Assembly: GCA_963729815.1 (NCBI GenBank) | Contig: CAVSPU010000004.1 | Location: 806,001 to 870,000 of the forward strand | From: DAHUXN01 sp963729815 | GTDB taxonomy: Bacteria > Acidobacteriota > Terriglobia > Acidiferrales > UBA7541 | DNA length: 64,000 bases | Direction of reading: 5' to 3' | In this document: piece by piece, positions 1 to 7,732 of the stretch | How positions within the stretch are numbered: the stretch's first letter is position 1 | How the letters are laid out: the number at the start of each line of letters is the position of its first letter | The notes under the pieces: model-generated | Database searches by the model: none | What the model saw: the letters and a program-made list of their open reading frames with translations, nothing else | What the model was told of the DNA's origin: nothing | Made by a program: the position numbers and the translations under genes

Positions 1-886
1 CCTTGAAGGGGTCGAGATTGTCCAGAATGTGGTGCCGCACTTCTTCGAGATACTCCGCGATGTGGCCGTTCGGATATTTTTCCTTCAGTTCCTCGATCAC
101 GCCGTCCACCAGCACGGACGCCGCTTCCTGTTCGAGATAGCTCATCTCGCTCGCCAGCTCACGCGAGAGCGACAGCGTTTTCCGGTAGACGACTGTAAAT
201 TCCTGCCGGAACTGGTCGTACTTCCGCTCGAGATCCTCCGCCGCCGTGGTTTCGATTTTCCCTTCCTGCACGAGCTTCGGAACCTCTTCGATCGGCACCA
301 TCTGCCCTTCGAGAACCGGAAAAATTTCCGGCAGCGCCACTGCGCCGACTTGCATTCGCCCCAGCGCGAATTGTTCGCGCGCGATTCGCCGCGTGAAATC
401 GTCCATCAGTTCCTTTTCGCGCTGCGTGTAGCGGTCCACGATTCGCGACTTCTGTCTTTGGAACGGTTCGCCTTCGAACACTTGCGGAATGCGCCGCCTC
501 AGGAACTCGATGCCCGATTCCATTTCTTTGCGCAAGGCGTTCGCCTGGCCCGGCGGCAGCGTCAGCAAGCGCGGCCGGTCCGCATTCTTGAAATTGTTGA
601 CGTAGCAGCGGTCCGGCGAAGCCTGCGTCTTCGGCCCGATTCCCTCAATCATGCGCACGATCATTCCGCCGCGGCTTGTGCCCGATAGCCCGCAGACGAA
701 CGCGTTGTATCCCTGCGCGGTCATCTCCACGCCCATGCGCAGCGCGCGCAGGGCGCGTTCCTGCCCGATCTCTCCGCCGATCGAGGGCGCTTCGGTCGAA
801 TTGGCGTACGGCACGGTCTTCGGATCGCACCGCCATCGCAATTGCTCCGGCGCGAGTTCCGGCAGCGATTTTGTCTTTGGATTCAT
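1..886 (-). CDS. Lon-like AAA protease, N-terminal part (truncated by window edge)
   Basis: An open frame on the minus strand starts at ATG 886 and is still open at base 1, so about 295 N-terminal residues are visible. The beginning (ELAPEQLRWRCDP) and the following GQERALRALRMGVEM / GYNAFVCGLSGT segments match the N-terminal region of the Lon-like ATP-dependent proteases of the AAA_32 (LonB/YcbZ-like) group. A charged helical region follows (about residues 110-260). The expected C-terminal Lon Ser-Lys protease domain lies outside the window. The P-loop reads GLSGTSRG: the second Gly and the Lys of a canonical Walker A (GxxxxGK[ST]) are Ser and Arg, so nucleotide binding by this motif may be altered. 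The family call is by sequence resemblance; the protease half cannot be checked here. Confidence 0.8.
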   Translation of the reverse strand, partial: MNPKTKSLPELAPEQLRWRCDPKTVPYANSTEAPSIGGEIGQERALRALRMGVEMTAQGYNAFVCGLSGTSRGGMIVRMIEGIGPKTQASPDRCYVNNFKNADRPRLLTLPPGQANALRKEMESGIEFLRRRIPQVFEGEPFQRQKSRIVDRYTQREKELMDDFTRRIAREQFALGRMQVGAVALPEIFPVLEGQMVPIEEVPKLVQEGKIETTAAEDLERKYDQFRQEFTVVYRKTLSLSRELASEMSYLEQEAASVLVDGVIEELKEKYPNGHIAEYLEEVRHHILDNLDPFK

Positions 887-956
887 TTCACTTTCCAGCG
901 TTTTTCAAGCGGCGCTTACTCTAGCATGCCCGCGCGTCGCGTCCCAATTGCACCTG

Positions 957-2015
957 CTACGTTGTTTCGTTCCTGACTCTCGGCCTCCCGTGCGCATACA
1001 ACTCCAGAACACCGGCCGCCGTTGCCACCACAATCGGTCCCAGCACAATCCCCAGCAACCCGAAGACCGCCATCCCGCCAATCACGCTGATGAATACCAC
1101 CAACCCGCTCAACTGTGCTCGCCCGCTGATGAACCACGGCCGTATCACGTTGTCTGCCACTGCCACCACCGCTCCCAGGACGATCGCCAGGAAAATCGCC
1201 TTGCCCCAGTGTCCTGTCACAATCAAGTCGATCATCGCCGGAATCCAGATCACCATGTCCCCAACCACCGGCAGAAGCGAAAGGAACGCAATGCTCACAC
1301 CCCAGAAAACAGGCCCCGCGATTCCCACAATCGCAAACGCCAGCCCTGCCGCCAGCCCATGCAGCAAGGCGGTGACCAGCGCCGAGGTCACGCTTGCGAA
1401 GATCAAATCGCGCGACTTGCCGAGCATCTCCTCTCGCGACGCCCGCTCGAACGGCAGCACCTGCCTGACGCGCTCCATCAACTCGTCATTGTCGCGGAAC
1501 AAATAAAACATCGCCAAAAGCGTCACCGCCAGATCGAAAATGAAAATCGCAGCGTTCCTCAACACCACGCCAATCTGGGATGCGAGAAACGCCTCGACGG
1601 CTTCGATCGCGCGATGCAGCGTTTCCGAAAAACTCTCCGCCGTCTGGCCGGGAACGTGCGCGGCTAACCATGCCCACGCGCGGTTCACCCGAACGAATCC
1701 TCCATTATTGATTCCGTGCTCCACGGCGCCGGCGGCTTCGAACCCCTGGTGAACAAACGCCATTCCCACTCCGATCGCTGGCACAATCAGCAGCAACATA
1801 ACAAGCAGAGTGCACGCCATCGCCGCCCACGTTTTTCCCAATCGCTTTTTCAGCAGGCGGTTCAGCGGATCGAACACCACCACGAGCACAGCCGCCCAGC
1901 ACAGCGGTACAAGAAATGGCAGAAAAACCAGATAAACGAAATACGCCAACAGCGCGATGAAGCCGTAAAACAGCACCGAGCCGAGCCGCCTCTGCAATAT
2001 CGTTTTTTCCGCCAA
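957..2015 (-). CDS. AI-2E family transporter-like membrane protein
   Basis: A 352-aa multi-pass membrane protein of the AI-2E/PerM (YdgG/YdbK) family. Hydrophobic segments lie near residues 15-55 and 65-90, and the C-terminal half carries several more helices with the Gly-rich loops typical of the family (GLAAGLAFAIVGI, ISVIGGMAVFGLLGIVLGPI). The length matches the usual 330-400 aa. Members are secondary transporters or permeases whose substrates vary; E. coli TqsA exports autoinducer-2, while others move Na+/H+ or are uncharacterised, so no substrate is assigned. The gene stands between the Lon-like gene (same strand) and a divergent small membrane protein. The C-terminus ends in a basic tail (HGRPRVRNETT). 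Confidence 0.88.
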   Translation of the reverse strand: MAEKTILQRRLGSVLFYGFIALLAYFVYLVFLPFLVPLCWAAVLVVVFDPLNRLLKKRLGKTWAAMACTLLVMLLLIVPAIGVGMAFVHQGFEAAGAVEHGINNGGFVRVNRAWAWLAAHVPGQTAESFSETLHRAIEAVEAFLASQIGVVLRNAAIFIFDLAVTLLAMFYLFRDNDELMERVRQVLPFERASREEMLGKSRDLIFASVTSALVTALLHGLAAGLAFAIVGIAGPVFWGVSIAFLSLLPVVGDMVIWIPAMIDLIVTGHWGKAIFLAIVLGAVVAVADNVIRPWFISGRAQLSGLVVFISVIGGMAVFGLLGIVLGPIVVATAAGVLELYAHGRPRVRNETT

Positions 2016-2224
2016 TTCCTTGCGCCTCCGTTCGCAACCCTTTATGGTAAACGAACAGCATCCATAGTTTCCTTTTGCGTCTTTGTCAACTGCCGGTTTG
2101 TAGCAGGGCAGGTAGCTTTACTCGAAAAATCCGCACTGTCCCAAATTCGGTTCCTGTGCTTTAATCCCGCCAAACCGGCTCCCTTTTGGGAATTAAAAGC
2201 GATCGAACACTTTGGAGGATTCCT

Positions 2225-2614
2225 ATGGGCAACGATAGCAATCTCGCACCACTTCGCGTTGTGCTGGTGATCGTTGGGATTATCTTCATCGTTGGGATCT
2301 ATCCGCTAAGCATCATCTGGCCGGCAGGATGGGCCTGGCACATGGGCGGCCGCTCGATGTACCTGGAGATGATTCTGGGGATTTACGCGACGCTCGGAGT
2401 TTTTCTCCTTCTCGCGGCGCGCAATCCACTCAAGAACGTGACTCTAATCTGGTTCACCGTCTGGTCGAGCCTGGTGCATGGTGGCATCATGGCAGAGCAG
2501 GCGATGCAGTTTCCGGAAGATCGCGGACATTTGCTCGGCGACGTGCCTGCCCTGCTGTTGGTGGCTCTGGTTCTCGCAGTGCTGACCGCCCGTGCCACGA
2601 AGGGCGCAACGTAG
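2225..2614 (+). CDS. Small four-helix membrane protein (DUF6632-like)
   Basis: A 129-aa protein with four hydrophobic segments (about residues 8-30, 44-62, 70-90 and 105-125). The start at 2225 is favoured because GGAGG at 2214-2218 lies 6 bases upstream, although an in-frame ATG exists at 2186. It resembles the small DUF6632-type membrane proteins of Acidobacteria and related bacteria; this is recalled family resemblance without a search. No catalytic motif is visible and the function is unknown. It is monocistronic, and its upstream region is shared with the divergent AI-2E-family gene. Confidence 0.7.
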   Translation: MGNDSNLAPLRVVLVIVGIIFIVGIYPLSIIWPAGWAWHMGGRSMYLEMILGIYATLGVFLLLAARNPLKNVTLIWFTVWSSLVHGGIMAEQAMQFPEDRGHLLGDVPALLLVALVLAVLTARATKGAT

Positions 2615-2677
2615 GCAGAGCTTTAGCCGGCTAAATTCTCACCCGACTGCCGAATTTCAACAGGCATCACCGCCATT

Positions 2678-2706
2678 GTGGAGCGTGCCTGCAGGGCTCG
2701 CTCCAC
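2678..2706. repeat. Intergenic GC-rich inverted repeat
   Basis: GTGGAGCG (2678-2685) and CGCTCCAC (2699-2706) form a perfect 8-bp stem around a 13-base loop, 63 bases after the stop of the small membrane protein. No U-tract follows on either strand, so a Rho-independent terminator is not supported. It looks like a dispersed REP-type palindrome. Confidence 0.5.
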
Positions 2707-2789
2707 AAAGCCGCCCACCAGCCATGATGCGCGTCCTAATGCTATAATTATGCTGATTCTCGGACGATGGACCTTGACTAAGGCTGGCT

Positions 2790-2954
2790 ATGTCCCCTGA
2801 GCCCTGCAAACATACGCGCACGATTCTCGTCGCCAAGGACGAGCACGCGGAGTATCTCGAATGCCTTGACTGCGGCGAGATCTTCGATCCCGCGGAGACG
2901 GAACCGGCCGCTGGCGCGGGCGCGAACTTCGGCGAATCCCTTTCCGACGCGTAA
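2790..2954 (+). CDS. Very small Cys-rich protein (zinc-ribbon-like)
   Basis: A 54-aa ORF with start ATG 2790 and stop TAA 2952-2954. The product has a Cys-x-His near the N-terminus (EPCKHTR) and a CLDCGEIF knuckle at residues 26-33, the pattern of a small treble-clef or zinc-ribbon module, followed by an acidic Ala/Gly tail. AAGGCTGG upstream is only a moderate ribosome site. The Cys/His spacing, with no other coding candidate in the stretch, makes it a plausible real gene. The function is unknown; metal binding is inferred from the ligand pattern only. Confidence 0.5.
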   Translation: MSPEPCKHTRTILVAKDEHAEYLECLDCGEIFDPAETEPAAGAGANFGESLSDA

Positions 2955-3082
2955 CTCCAGAATCCCCCTCTAGGACTTCCCTTCTCTGTGGCAGACCTGC
3001 GCGAGTTGTGGTATGAACCGGCGAACCTCGGGGCGCAGGTTCTGGGCTTCTACGGATCAAACGTACGAACGAGGAGAGGGTG

Positions 3083-4516
3083 ATGCGCAAACTGATTCTT
3101 TGCGGCGTTCTGGCGCTTCTGGCGGGCGGCGTCTGCGCCGCGCAAGAAACAGACACGGAACGCGACGCGGCGCGCGATGTGGTCACGCAAATCCAGCAGC
3201 TCGAGCAATCGCTTGACGTCCCGGCGATGGTGGCCAAGCTCACTGCCGAGGACAGCGGCCGCGACCAAGTTGTCGCGCGCGTGAAAGAGCTGATGCAGAC
3301 GGAATTACTGCCGATGGCCGACTGGATCACGACGCATCCGGAGATTGGGTTCACCGAAACGCAGGCTGTCGCCAAACTTACTGCGTATCTGCAAGCTCAC
3401 GATTTTGAAGTGACCACTGGCGTCGCGGGTCTGCCAACCGCATTCGTCGCGAAATACAAGCGCAGCACGCCGGGACCGAATCTGGGCGTGATTTTGGAAT
3501 ATGACGCGTTGCGCGGCACAAAGGGCCCGTTCCACGGCGACCAGCATAGCGCGCAAGGACCTGTAGGAATGGCGGCAGCTGTTGCCATGGCAGAGTTTCT
3601 GACGCGCACGCATACGCCCGGAACGGTCACTGTCTACGGCACGCCGGGCGAGGAAATGATGCCTCCCGACGCCAAAACGGTCATGTGGAACGCCGGCGTT
3701 TTCAAAGGCGCGGACATCATCGTGCGCAGCCATTCGCTGATGGTCACGACGCGGCCCGCGGCCGGCTTCGGCACTTGCTGCATGAACATCGACGGTGTGA
3801 AATACACGTTCTCCGGCGCGCCGGCTCACGAACTCACCGCCTGGAACGGGCGAAACGCTCTCGAAGCGGTCATCAAGCTCTTCGACAACGTCGACGCGAT
3901 TCGCGCGAGCATGCGTCCCGAGGCGCGCATCGAGGGCATCATCACCGAAGGCGGCGCCGCGCCGAACGTTGTGCCGGATAAAACAGTCGCCGATTTTTAC
4001 ATCCGCTATCCCGATTCGGTTTATCTTGACCAGATCACGGAAATGGTGAATAACGCGGCGCGCGGCGCGGCCCTGGCCACCGGAACGAAAGTGAAAATCG
4101 ATCACTACGGCTCGCAGCGCGATGGCATTTCCATTGCAGCTCTCGGTGAATTGGACTTCGCCTATATGAAGCAGTTTGGCGCCACGGGCGTCATTCCAGA
4201 ACCTGACAAACCGCAGGGCTTCGAAGAAACCGGCAGCGTCTCCAGCCAAATTCCCGGAATCGAAGTCACCGCAAAATCTTCGAATTTCTCCAATCACACC
4301 TACGGAATGCTCGCCGACGCGACCACCGATGTCGGCCATTCTGGCTTCATGATCGACGCGGAAACCGAAGCGGCAATTTTGTATGATTTTGCCACTCATG
4401 AAGAGTTGCGCAGCGCCGTGAAAACGGAATTCACCCGCATTCAGGCGCTCTTCGCGGAATACCAAGAGGATTTGCAGAAGGCCTACCCGCAGCCCACAGT
4501 TCCCGAGCCGAAGTAG
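3083..4516 (+). CDS. Secreted M20-family amidohydrolase
   Basis: A 477-aa protein with an N-terminal signal peptide (MRKLILCGVLALLAGGVCAAQ). The rest matches M20D amidohydrolases (AbgB / aminoacyl-hydrolase type): a GVILEYDAL strand, a metal-site loop, GTPGEEMMPPDAK with the catalytic Glu pair, an Ala/Gly-rich lid domain around 250-340 (FSGAPAHELTAWNGRNALEA), and a C-terminal His in SNHTYGML. The usual CGH metal motif reads GDQH, with Asp where many M20D members have Cys; Asp is acceptable in M20 zinc sites. ATG 3083 is chosen over GTG 3080 because GAGGAG at 3071-3076 is then 6 bases away. The physiological substrate (N-acyl amino acid or peptide) is unknown. It appears monocistronic. Confidence 0.85.
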   Translation: MRKLILCGVLALLAGGVCAAQETDTERDAARDVVTQIQQLEQSLDVPAMVAKLTAEDSGRDQVVARVKELMQTELLPMADWITTHPEIGFTETQAVAKLTAYLQAHDFEVTTGVAGLPTAFVAKYKRSTPGPNLGVILEYDALRGTKGPFHGDQHSAQGPVGMAAAVAMAEFLTRTHTPGTVTVYGTPGEEMMPPDAKTVMWNAGVFKGADIIVRSHSLMVTTRPAAGFGTCCMNIDGVKYTFSGAPAHELTAWNGRNALEAVIKLFDNVDAIRASMRPEARIEGIITEGGAAPNVVPDKTVADFYIRYPDSVYLDQITEMVNNAARGAALATGTKVKIDHYGSQRDGISIAALGELDFAYMKQFGATGVIPEPDKPQGFEETGSVSSQIPGIEVTAKSSNFSNHTYGMLADATTDVGHSGFMIDAETEAAILYDFATHEELRSAVKTEFTRIQALFAEYQEDLQKAYPQPTVPEPK

Positions 4517-4576
4517 CACGCACCCTTGTCCAGCTGCCTCGCCACTTGACATTTCCTGCTCACCAATCTACCTTGC

Positions 4577-4591
4577 CATAGTCTAACTATG
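4577..4591. promoter_or_regulatory. Candidate PadR operator palindrome
   Basis: CATAGT-CTA-ACTATG is a perfect 6+6 inverted repeat with a 3-base spacer, 28 bases before the padR start. A TTGACA hexamer at 4546-4551 upstream could be a -35 element, with a poor -10 (TACCTT, 4569-4574). This is the place and shape expected for an autoregulatory PadR site. The operator role is inferred. Confidence 0.5.
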
Positions 4592-4619
4592 CATCGACAA
4601 CCTATGTCAGGAGCTCACC

Positions 4620-4949
4620 ATGCATCGCGATGAAATCCCGCCAGGCACTCTTTATCTCCTAATCCTGAAAACTCTCGCACGCCGCGGCGAATTGCACGGC
4701 TACGAAATCGCCCGCACCATTCAGCAGAATTCCGAGGATGTTCTGCAGGTCGAAGAAGGCTCACTTTATCCAGCGCTCCAGCGCATGCTCGTCAAAGGCT
4801 GGGTGAACGCGCACTGGGGCGCAACGCCGGAAAATCGCCGCGCGCGCTATTACCGCCTCACGCCCGCGGGCCGCAAGCAGCTGGAAATTGAACTGTCGCA
4901 CTTCGAGCGCGCGGTTCGCGCCATCACTCGCGTGATTCAAACAGCGTAA
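4620..4949 (+). CDS. PadR family transcriptional regulator
   Basis: A 109-aa winged-helix repressor of the short PadR class (PadR-s2). It begins with the characteristic GTLYLLILKTLARRGELHGY segment, then the recognition helix and wing region (VEEGSLYPALQRM, RARYYRLTPAGRKQL), and ends with a dimerising helix. CAGGAG lies 7 bases upstream of ATG 4620. In Acidobacteria this PadR type regularly precedes ADOP permease genes, as here, where the first permease starts 20 bases after the stop. It probably controls the permease genes and itself through the palindrome at 4577-4591. The inducing ligand is unknown. Confidence 0.93.
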   Translation: MHRDEIPPGTLYLLILKTLARRGELHGYEIARTIQQNSEDVLQVEEGSLYPALQRMLVKGWVNAHWGATPENRRARYYRLTPAGRKQLEIELSHFERAVRAITRVIQTA

Positions 4950-4969
4950 GCGCTCACGAGGAGGACCCC

Positions 4970-7666
4970 ATGCCCTGGCTCGCTGAATTCGGCCGCCGTT
5001 TCCGGATGCTCTTCCGCCGCGCGCAATTCGATCGCGAACTCGACGAAGAAATGCGCCTGCACATCGAATTACGTGAAAAAGAATTGCGTGAAAAAGAATT
5101 GCGTGAAAAAGAACACAGCGAGCATGGACTTTCGCCCGAGGAGGCGCACATGGCCGCACGAAGAGGTTTTGGGAATTCACTCGCGCTGCGTGAAGTGAGC
5201 CATGAGAGCTGGGGCTGGGCCTGGCTCGAGCATCTGGCGCAGGATTTGCGCTTCGCCTTCCGCATGTTCGTGAAAAATCCCGGTTTCACGGCCATCGCCG
5301 TCCTCACTCTTGCCCTCGGCATCGGCGCGAACACCGCCATCTTCTCCATCATCGATGCGATTTTCCTCCGGCCGCTGCCTTATCCCAACGCGCAGCAGAT
5401 TTACCTAGTGTCGCGAACAGGCAATGCGTTCGGCGGAGAATCCATTTCTTCCGCGATTTTCGCGGTGTGGCGGGAACGGCAGGAACAAATATTCGAGCAT
5501 TTGACGCTGGTGCGCGGAATGGGCAACTCGACACTGATGGTATCGGGAGAGCCCATGAGCGTCCCGTCGGTCGCCATCTCGACGGATTTTCTTCCCATGA
5601 CCGGTGTCCATCCGATTCTCGGACGGGATTTCGTTTCAGCGGAGGGTCAAGTCGGCGGGCCGAATGTGGTGATGCTCAGTAACAGTCTGTGGCGCAGCGG
5701 ATTCGGTTCGAACCCAAATGTCGTGGGAAGAAGCGTTACCTCGAATGGCAAGCCTTATACCATTGTGGGCGTTCTTCCACCAGGATTCACAGATCCCACA
5801 TTCGGTCTCTTCGAACCCCAACTGTGGTTTCCAGTACAGGTTCCCGCCACGAGCAACGATCCATCCAACGGAGGCCGTCTCTGCTTCGGCATGTTGAAAC
5901 GTGGAGTCAGCGTCGCACAGGCCGAAGCGGTGCTTACGCCCGCGCTTTCGGACCTGCGGCGAGAGTTTCCGAAAATGTTCATGCCCAACGAACGGGCGCA
6001 CTTGATTCCCCTGCGCGAGATGCTGAACCAATGGGCCGGCACAACGATGCTGCTGCTCTTCGGCGCGGTCGGCTTCGTGCTTCTGATTGCGTGCGTCAAC
6101 GTCGCGAATTTGACGCTGGCCCGTTCGGCCACTCGCCAGCGGGAAATAGCGGTGCGCACTGTAATCGGCGCGAGCCGCAACCGGATTGTCCGGCAACTCC
6201 TGACCGAAAGCATTTTGCTGGCGGTGTTGGGCGGAGTCCTCGGGATCGCAGCGTGCTACGCGAGCTTTCAGTTCATTGTCACTCTGGTTCCGGCGAGCTT
6301 GCCGCACGTTGGAGCGTTTGGGATTGACGCGCGCGTGCTTCTCTTCGCTTTCGTGCTGAGCATTGCCACCGGCATCGCATTTGGCCTCGTGCCGGCGCTG
6401 GGCGCTTCGCGCGTGGACCTAAGCGGCTCGCTCAAGGAGTCCAGTGCACAAGCGGGCGCCGGAGCTGCCAGGGGACTTCGCCGCTTTCTGGCGGCGAGCG
6501 AGATAGCAATTTCGCTGGTCCTGCTGATTGGCGCGGCGCTGGCCCTGGAAAGCCTTGCGCGGCTTACGATGGTGAAGCCCGGCTTCGATACGCAGAACGT
6601 GCTGACGTTCGCGGTGTCACTGCCGAGCCAAAAATACGACACGCCGGCGAAACGAACCGCATTCTTCGATCAGGCGATTTCTCGCGTCTCCGTAATTCCG
6701 GCCGTAGAGCAGGCCGCGATTATTGACACGTTGCCGCTGCGCGAAGGTGGCGACATTCTCTTCACCATTGAGGGCGGAACTGCCGTGGCGCCGACCAGCC
6801 AGCCGCTGGACGCTGAAATTCGAATTGTCAGCCCGGATTATTTCCGCGCGTTGCGTATTCCGCTGATCGGCGGGCGTGAATTTACTGCGGCCGACAACGC
6901 GAGCGGCGCGCCCGTAGTGGTGATCAATCGGACGATGGCCAGAATGTTTTGGCCGGGCAAAGATCCCATTGGGCAGCAGATCTGGATTGGTAAACCGATG
7001 GGTCCGGCGCAGAGCGAGCCCGCGCCGAGGCGGGTTATAGGAATCGTCGGTGACGTTCGAGAGTCCACACTGGGCGACATGCCCGGCCAGGGGATGTTCA
7101 TCCCTTACACACAAACAAAGTGGAACGACTCGGCTTCGTTTCTGCTACGCACGCGCGCCGCCGCGGCGGTTTCTCTTCCGGCGATTCGCAGCGCACTGCA
7201 CAGCGTAGACCCCGGCGAGCCGCTCACACATGTGGAGAGCATGGAGCAAGTGGTTTCGGGCTCACTGAACAACTGGCGCTTCCACGCAATTTTGCTTGGC
7301 ATTTTCGGCGCGCTGGCGCTGGTGATCGCCGCCGTCGGCGTGTACGGCGTGATTTCGTATTCGGTGGCGCAGCGCACCCATGAAATCGGCATTCGCATGG
7401 CGCTCGGCGCGCAACGCGGCAGCGTTCTTCGCCTGGTGATCGGGCAAGGGCTGGCGCTAGCCGGCATTGGGGTAGTTGTGGGTATCGCCGCCGCGCTTGG
7501 CCTAACGCGATTGATGACGAGTCTGCTGTACGGGGTGAGCGCAAACGACCCGCTGACCTTCGCCGGAGTGGCAATCTTGCTGCTCGGCGTGGCGCTGTTG
7601 GCGAGCTACATCCCGGCGCGGCGGGCCATGCGCGTCGATCCCATGGTGGCGTTGCGATACGAATGA
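4970..7666 (+). CDS. ADOP-type permease (MacB/FtsX-like), first copy
   Basis: An 898-aa protein of the acidobacterial duplicated orphan permease family. A cytoplasmic N-terminal helix (FDRELDEEMRLH, residues 20-31) carries a Lys/Glu pentapeptide repeat REKEL x3 at 34-48. A first transmembrane helix follows (NPGFTAIAVLTLALGIGANTA), then a MacB-like periplasmic core, an FtsX helix set around 360-480 (LLLFGAVGFVLLIACVNVANL), a second periplasmic domain, and a C-terminal FtsX set ending YIPARRAMRVDPMVALRYE. The repeated FtsX motif (ARQREIAVRTVIGAS / QRTHEIGIRMALGA) is seen in both halves. GAGGAGG lies upstream of the ATG. No cognate ATPase gene is nearby, as usual for ADOPs. It is likely co-transcribed with padR. 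A mechanotransmission or efflux role is inferred from MacB homology. Confidence 0.93.
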   Translation: MPWLAEFGRRFRMLFRRAQFDRELDEEMRLHIELREKELREKELREKEHSEHGLSPEEAHMAARRGFGNSLALREVSHESWGWAWLEHLAQDLRFAFRMFVKNPGFTAIAVLTLALGIGANTAIFSIIDAIFLRPLPYPNAQQIYLVSRTGNAFGGESISSAIFAVWRERQEQIFEHLTLVRGMGNSTLMVSGEPMSVPSVAISTDFLPMTGVHPILGRDFVSAEGQVGGPNVVMLSNSLWRSGFGSNPNVVGRSVTSNGKPYTIVGVLPPGFTDPTFGLFEPQLWFPVQVPATSNDPSNGGRLCFGMLKRGVSVAQAEAVLTPALSDLRREFPKMFMPNERAHLIPLREMLNQWAGTTMLLLFGAVGFVLLIACVNVANLTLARSATRQREIAVRTVIGASRNRIVRQLLTESILLAVLGGVLGIAACYASFQFIVTLVPASLPHVGAFGIDARVLLFAFVLSIATGIAFGLVPALGASRVDLSGSLKESSAQAGAGAARGLRRFLAASEIAISLVLLIGAALALESLARLTMVKPGFDTQNVLTFAVSLPSQKYDTPAKRTAFFDQAISRVSVIPAVEQAAIIDTLPLREGGDILFTIEGGTAVAPTSQPLDAEIRIVSPDYFRALRIPLIGGREFTAADNASGAPVVVINRTMARMFWPGKDPIGQQIWIGKPMGPAQSEPAPRRVIGIVGDVRESTLGDMPGQGMFIPYTQTKWNDSASFLLRTRAAAAVSLPAIRSALHSVDPGEPLTHVESMEQVVSGSLNNWRFHAILLGIFGALALVIAAVGVYGVISYSVAQRTHEIGIRMALGAQRGSVLRLVIGQGLALAGIGVVVGIAAALGLTRLMTSLLYGVSANDPLTFAGVAILLLGVALLASYIPARRAMRVDPMVALRYE
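5066..5110 (+). repeat. In-frame 15-bp x3 tandem repeat in ADOP gene 1
   Basis: Three copies of a 15-base unit (GAATTRCGTGAAAAA) encode ELREK three times in the charged N-terminal helix. The same array, with one extra substitution, occurs at 7829-7873 in the second permease. Being a whole number of codons, copy-number change would lengthen or shorten the helix without a frameshift. Confidence 0.85.
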
Positions 7667-7706
7667 AGGCAAGCAAATGAAGGCACGCAAACGAAGGCAA
7701 GTAAAC
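7665..7706 (+). repeat. 14-bp x3 tandem repeat between the ADOP genes
   Basis: Three copies of GAAGGCAMGYAAAY lie directly after the first permease stop and fill most of the 66-base spacer before the second. No promoter or terminator is evident in this spacer, which supports co-transcription of the two genes. Confidence 0.7.
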
Positions 7707-7732
7707 GAGGGACGGCGCACGGAGATGAAATC

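Noticed and set aside
29..1667. Plus-strand open frames opposite the Lon-like and AI-2E genes
   Set aside because: His/Arg-rich composition without motifs; they are antisense shadows of well-supported minus-strand genes.
4546..4574. Sigma-70 promoter for padR
   Set aside because: The TTGACA is perfect but the -10 at 17 bases (TACCTT) matches only three of six positions, so it is mentioned with the operator and not listed on its own.
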